Assembly: GCA_963844565.1 (NCBI GenBank) | Contig: CAWJON010000002.1 | Location: forward strand, 558,001-622,000 | DNA from: JAFEDN01 sp963844565 | GTDB taxonomy: Bacteria > Pseudomonadota > Gammaproteobacteria > Coxiellales > Coxiellaceae | DNA: 64,000 bases | Reading direction: 5' to 3' | Shown: positions 60,344-64,000 of the stretch, piece after piece | Position numbering within the stretch: the stretch's first letter is position 1 | Layout of the letters: every line of letters begins with the position of its first letter | The notes under the pieces: model-generated | What the model was told of the DNA's origin: nothing | Database searches by the model: none | What the model saw: only the letters and a program-made list of their open reading frames with translations | Translations under genes and position numbers: made by a program

Positions 60344-61731
60344 AATTATTGAATAACTCATCGATACATCATATTCATTTCATTGGAATTGGCGGCATAG
60401 GCATGAGTGGCCTGGCGGAAATGTTATTGCTTTCCAAACGTTATAAAATTTCTGGGTCAGATCAAAATGTAGGGCCGATTGTGAATCGCTTAAAACAATT
60501 GGGTGCAGTAATCCATCAGGGTCATCATGCAGATCATGTAAATGGCGCCCACGCTGTCGTTTATTCCAGTGCGATCAATGAAAAAAATCCTGAGTATTTA
60601 TTTGCTAAACAACAGGCATTACCATTAATCCCGCGAGGCCAATTGTTATCAGAATTTTTACGCGATCACAAAGGGATAGCGGTCGCCGGAACACATGGAA
60701 AAACCACGACCAGTGGTTTAACTAGTTTGTTATTAACGCTTGCCAATCGCGATCCGAATTACATTGTCGGTGGATATTTGCGAGGACAAGAGTCCACCAT
60801 ACGTTCAGGGCAGGGAAAAGATATGGTCGTAGAAGCCGATGAAAGTGATGCTTCCTTCCTGTTTTTAAAGCCTCACCTTGCGGTAGTCACCAATATTGAG
60901 CGCGACCATTTAGAAACTTATCACGATGATTTTAATTGTCTTAAAAACACATTTGTTGATTTTGTTAACCATGTTTCTGAGGATGGTGCAGCCATATTAT
61001 GTTTGGATGATTCTGCGGTGCGGGAAATATTACCAAAAATTTCCGTGCGCACGATAACTTACGGATTTTGTGAAGAAGCTGATATCCGAGCAGAAGATTT
61101 CCGTCAAACGGGATTAAAAACCCAGTTTCGGTTGGTCCGTCAAGGCCATGCAAGTTTAGAAGTAAATCTAAATTTGCCGGGCAAACATAACGTTCAAAAT
61201 GCATTAGCCGCTGTGGCCGTTGCCCAAGAATATGGTATAGCTGATGAGGTTTTGCTTAAAGCGTTAGCTGATTTTCCAGGAATGGGAAGACGGTTCCATC
61301 CCTGCGGTGAGATCACCTTTAAACAAGGAAGAGCCTTGGTATTTAGTGATTATGGTCATCACCCTACTGAGATCAAAGCAACATTAAATGCTGCGCGGCT
61401 AGCATGGCCAGGCCAAAGAATTGTAATGGCTTTCCAACCTCATCGATACAGTCGAACACAAGCTTTGATGAACGATTTTATCAATGTTTTAAGTGAAACC
61501 GATGTTTTATTATTATTGGAAATTTACAGTGCTGGGGAAAAACCGATTGCTGGAGTAAGCAGTGAAATTATGTACCAGGCATTGTCTCAACAAACTTCAA
61601 AAAAATTTCAGCTTATTCCCACCCTTCAGGAACTCCCTGAGGCTTTGCATCATCTGGTGCGGGAAAATGATATTATTCTGCTTCAAGGCGCTGGAGATAT
61701 TGAGTCTATTATTCCAAAGCTCACTGTATGA
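60340..61731 (+). CDS. murC: UDP-MurNAc--L-alanine ligase MurC
   Basis: 463 aa. 'HFIGIGGIGMSGLAEMLLLS' N-domain, 'VAGTHGKTTTSGLTSLLL' ATP site, 'EADESDASFLFLKPHLAVVT' and 'YGHHPTEIKATLNAAR' in the C-domain. First amino-acid addition to UDP-MurNAc. Directly followed, with a four-base overlap, by ftsQ; murB and ddl, which often lie between, are missing. Confidence 0.95.
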   Translation: MKLLNNSSIHHIHFIGIGGIGMSGLAEMLLLSKRYKISGSDQNVGPIVNRLKQLGAVIHQGHHADHVNGAHAVVYSSAINEKNPEYLFAKQQALPLIPRGQLLSEFLRDHKGIAVAGTHGKTTTSGLTSLLLTLANRDPNYIVGGYLRGQESTIRSGQGKDMVVEADESDASFLFLKPHLAVVTNIERDHLETYHDDFNCLKNTFVDFVNHVSEDGAAILCLDDSAVREILPKISVRTITYGFCEEADIRAEDFRQTGLKTQFRLVRQGHASLEVNLNLPGKHNVQNALAAVAVAQEYGIADEVLLKALADFPGMGRRFHPCGEITFKQGRALVFSDYGHHPTEIKATLNAARLAWPGQRIVMAFQPHRYSRTQALMNDFINVLSETDVLLLLEIYSAGEKPIAGVSSEIMYQALSQQTSKKFQLIPTLQELPEALHHLVRENDIILLQGAGDIESIIPKLTV

Positions 61732-62462
61732 GTAGGTATTCAAGAACTACTCGACAACAAGTTAAATATTTTGCTTATTTACCGGCTTTATTAGCCGGTT
61801 TGTTACTGGGTGGGTTAATCTGTGCAGCGTGCGCTCTATGGATTTGGTTAGAAAACCCACAAACATTACCTTTCCGCCAGGTTCGGATTATTGGCGAATT
61901 GCAGCATTTAAATTCGAATATACTTTCCAAGCAAATCTCAGGAAAAATTACGGGTGGTTTTTTCTCGATAAATTTATCGCAATTAAAAAAAGAATTGGTA
62001 AAGACACCCTGGGTGGAAGAGGTTTCGCTCAGAAGAATTCCCGGTGTATTAATTGTAACGATAGAGGAACAGCGCCCGATCGCTCATTGGAATAATCAAA
62101 GCTTATTGAATGTAAAAGGCAGCTTATTTAATGTGCCTACGACCGAGGCGCCTCCCGGTTTGCCGTTGTTACAGGGTCCGGAAAATACAGAATCAACTGT
62201 ACTAAACACTTATAATCAACTGACTGCCATTTTTTCTCCCTTGAGTTTGCAAATTCAAAGTCTGCAATTAAATGCACGCCAAAATTGGGAAATGGAATTA
62301 AATAATGGAATTGCGGTTACTTTAGGTCGAGAAGATATTTTGGCGAAAGCGGAAAAATTAGCTAAGTGGTATCCCAAATTGGTGGGAGATAAAGCCGACC
62401 AGATCAAACATCTCGACTTGAGATACCAAAATGGTATCGCGATTGAATGGAAAAAAGAGTAG
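61728..62462 (+). CDS. ftsQ: Cell division protein FtsQ
   Basis: 244 aa: short basic N-terminus, one membrane helix ('LLAGLLLGGLICAACALWIW'), a POTRA domain ('LPFRQVRIIGELQHLNSNIL' to 'VSLRRIPGVLIVTIEEQRPI') and a C-terminal beta domain ('HLDLRYQNGIAIEW'). Scaffold of the divisome. It is the last gene of the cluster here; ftsA and ftsZ do not follow. Confidence 0.94.
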   Translation: MSRYSRTTRQQVKYFAYLPALLAGLLLGGLICAACALWIWLENPQTLPFRQVRIIGELQHLNSNILSKQISGKITGGFFSINLSQLKKELVKTPWVEEVSLRRIPGVLIVTIEEQRPIAHWNNQSLLNVKGSLFNVPTTEAPPGLPLLQGPENTESTVLNTYNQLTAIFSPLSLQIQSLQLNARQNWEMELNNGIAVTLGREDILAKAEKLAKWYPKLVGDKADQIKHLDLRYQNGIAIEWKKE

Positions 62463-62482
62463 CAAATTACCAGGGGGGAGCT

Positions 62483-62644
62483 GGTTGTCGAGATAATCTG
62501 TTGACGCTGTACGGCCTCCGGAAAATCATTGCCGGGACGCTTAAACCCATCCATGGGATCGCTTCGCTTTTGCCCATCCGGGGCAAAAGAGACCCGGCAA
62601 TGATTTTCCTCCGGCCTCTGCCTCAACAGATTATCTCGACAACC
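62483..62644. repeat. Large nested palindrome 1
   Basis: 162 bp. The outer arms GGTTGTCGAGATAATCTGTT and its complement enclose a mid-stem CCGGAAAATCA.. / ..TGATTTTCCTCCGG, which encloses a 72-bp core at 62529-62600 with ends TTGCCGGG/CCCGGCAA. The core recurs inverted in palindrome 2. No coding capacity on either strand. Confidence 0.8.
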
Positions 62645-62886
62645 TCATGATCGTCCTCTGCTTTTCGTTACTTTTTTTATTGCGCGAGCAAAGCTCGCCT
62701 GGTTTTTTAAGATTTTTATTATTTTTTCTGAACCAATTTACTTGTTTATTTTCCTAAATATTTTTTAATTTTTTTTTAAGTATAAATTTCGGAGTGAAAA
62801 TTTTAAGTCGGCTATTTTCTATCCATAAACGAATAATTAAACAGACAAACAAAAAAATAATAACGAAGACTGCTTAACTATCATTA
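62645..62886. other. AT-rich spacer between the palindromes
   Basis: No gene. Contains one REP-like stem GCGCGAGCAAAGCTCGC at 62676-62692, related to the stem before murE, and long T-rich tracts after it. Confidence 0.5.
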
Positions 62887-63052
62887 GATTTGTTGGCCGC
62901 CAAACCGTGGCGAAGCCTTTGGAAGTTTGAATTGCCGGGTCTCTTTTGCCCCGGACGGGCAAAAGCGAAGCGACCCCATGGATTGGGTTTAAGCGTCCCG
63001 GCAAGGCAAACTTCCGACGGCGTTCTAGCCACGGTTTGGCGGCCAACAAATC
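62887..63052. repeat. Large nested palindrome 2
   Basis: 166 bp. Outer arms GATTTGTTGGCCGCCAAACC and its complement, unrelated to those of palindrome 1, enclose GAAGTTTG../..CAAACTTC and then a 73-bp core at 62932-63004. That core is the near-identical reverse complement of the palindrome 1 core (few substitutions, one insertion). Confidence 0.8.
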
Positions 63053-63139
63053 AGCTCGCTCAGGATAATTTGCTCATCTTATCCAAACGGAAGCCCATTA
63101 GCGACGATTTTGTTGGTGTGTTATCCTAATAGAATTCTT

Positions 63140-64000
63140 ATGACACTTGAATTTAAAAAAAATCTTCCTTTCATTCTGTTAACGGCAATGTTATTTATTG
63201 TTGAAGTCAGACCCTTGGTCATGCAGGGAATGTTCTTTGATGGCTTGTTTTATTTTTCAATCGCCTGGAATATGGCAAATCATATTGGTACGCTTTGGAC
63301 GCCTGAATTTAATCCCTTATTTTTTCCGCATTTTTTTGAGCACCCGCCGTTTGGAATCTTTTTACAATCGCTGTTTTTTCGCCTTTTCCACAGCAGCAGT
63401 ATTTACATCGATAAGTTCTGTACATTTATTTTAGCGCTGTTGAATATTTTCGCTATTTACCTAATTTGGCGTAAAACCTTACCACAAGTGAAAACAATCC
63501 TTTTTTGGATTCCCATTTTAATTTGGTTACTATTTTTGGATAATTTTATTAACATCCAGATGGGTTTTCTCGAACCTATTTTGGCTGTTTTCACCACCTT
63601 TGCTAGCTTCATAATTATTAAAGGCACGACTTCAAAGCAGTGGCATTGGTTTATTTATGCAGGAGTTTTGATCGTAATTGCTTTTTTAGTGAAAGGGCTG
63701 CAAGCTTTTTTTCCATTATTCATCCCCGGCATTTATTGGTTGGTTTTTCGCGCCAATACTTTTTTTTATGCGGCAAAACAAACTATTTTGATATTTATTG
63801 TGGTTGGCGCATTACTCTTGCTCGTTCTCTTATATCCTCCTGCACAGCAAAATTTACAAAATTATTTTGATCTACAAGTACTGCCCTCTTTTTTTGGGCA
63901 TCGAGTAGGCGGTTTTGAAGGGTGGAGACATTTTGCAGGCTTACTCATTCTTATAAAAGCCAGTATCTACCCCATTGCCGTTGTGCTCATCTTTTTTTCG
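63140..64000 (+). CDS. Membrane glycosyltransferase, ArnT/PMT type (partial, runs off window)
   Basis: 287 codons open to the window end without a stop. Several membrane helices; the first periplasmic loop has 'MFFDGLFYFSIAWNMANHIG' and 'FEHPPFGIFLQSLFFRLF', the Asp and His-Pro-Pro pattern of GT-C glycosyltransferases (ArnT, PMT_2) that use polyprenyl-phosphate sugars. The donor and acceptor are unknown; lipid A or protein glycosylation are options. The ATG at 63140 has only a weak ribosome site. Confidence 0.78.
   Translation, partial: MTLEFKKNLPFILLTAMLFIVEVRPLVMQGMFFDGLFYFSIAWNMANHIGTLWTPEFNPLFFPHFFEHPPFGIFLQSLFFRLFHSSSIYIDKFCTFILALLNIFAIYLIWRKTLPQVKTILFWIPILIWLLFLDNFINIQMGFLEPILAVFTTFASFIIIKGTTSKQWHWFIYAGVLIVIAFLVKGLQAFFPLFIPGIYWLVFRANTFFYAAKQTILIFIVVGALLLLVLLYPPAQQNLQNYFDLQVLPSFFGHRVGGFEGWRHFAGLLILIKASIYPIAVVLIFFS

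Noticed and set aside
62447..63129. Several 67-123 aa ORFs on both strands after ftsQ
   Set aside because: They are translations of the two large palindromes; the similar peptides seen on opposite strands follow from the inverted repeats.

Overview
The window looks like a chromosome segment of a host-associated gammaproteobacterium, most likely of the order Legionellales (Legionella, Coxiella or Rickettsiella relatives). This rests on an AT-rich genome, housekeeping genes of gammaproteobacterial type and order (ssrA/smpB/ratA/bamE, purM-purN with a DUF2066 gene and hda, mraZ-rsmH-ftsL-ftsI-murE...), ankyrin and large unrecognised membrane proteins, and many decaying genes. The genus cannot be fixed from the sequence alone.

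Region 1 (1-8.3 kb) is mixed: a phage-type lysozyme, a large unrecognised lysine-rich protein, a sarcosine/N-methyltryptophan oxidase-like flavoenzyme, and a DNA-alkylation repair cluster (Ada-AlkA fusion, Ogt) followed by a 14-helix MFS exporter. Region 2 (8.3-37.7 kb) is an accessory island that ends exactly at the 3' end of the tmRNA gene. It holds partial copies of the tmRNA 3' end (8.6, 13.7, 19.3 and 33.5 kb), each near shared repeats, which reads as the residue of several successive integrations at ssrA. No intact integrase remains. Cargo includes a winged-helix/nucleotidyltransferase/phosphoesterase cassette, a UPF0175-PIN toxin-antitoxin pair, a sugar/choline-kinase-like protein, a GNAT enzyme, two very large paralogous membrane proteins (829 and 836 aa) of no family I recognise, an IS982 element, two identical inverted IS30 elements, an ORF-less group II intron fragment and a miniature inverted-repeat element. 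Much of the cargo is broken: second-copy fragments of HAD, GFA, MepB, AbiEii, YqfO-like, UPF0175, winged-helix and phosphoesterase genes lie scattered through it.

Region 3 (37.7-49 kb) is core genome: ssrA, an L,D-transpeptidase, smpB, ratA, rnfH/ratB, bamE, the metNIQ methionine importer, ihfB, purN-purM, a DUF2066 gene, hda, a second L,D-transpeptidase and yajQ. ssrA and smpB supply the two parts of trans-translation, and the tmRNA encodes the tag ANDSLALAAVNAA.

Region 4 (49.1-62.5 kb) is the division and cell wall (dcw) cluster mraZ-rsmH-ftsL-ftsI-murE-murF-mraY-murD-ftsW-murG-murC-ftsQ, headed by three 10-bp-spaced MraZ boxes. murB, ddl, ftsA and ftsZ are absent from their usual places. 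After ftsQ the cluster gives way to two large nested palindromes that share an inverted 72-73 bp core, then to a membrane glycosyltransferase that runs off the window. A hairpin terminator plus a REP-like element sits between ftsI and murE, so the cluster is probably at least two transcription units.
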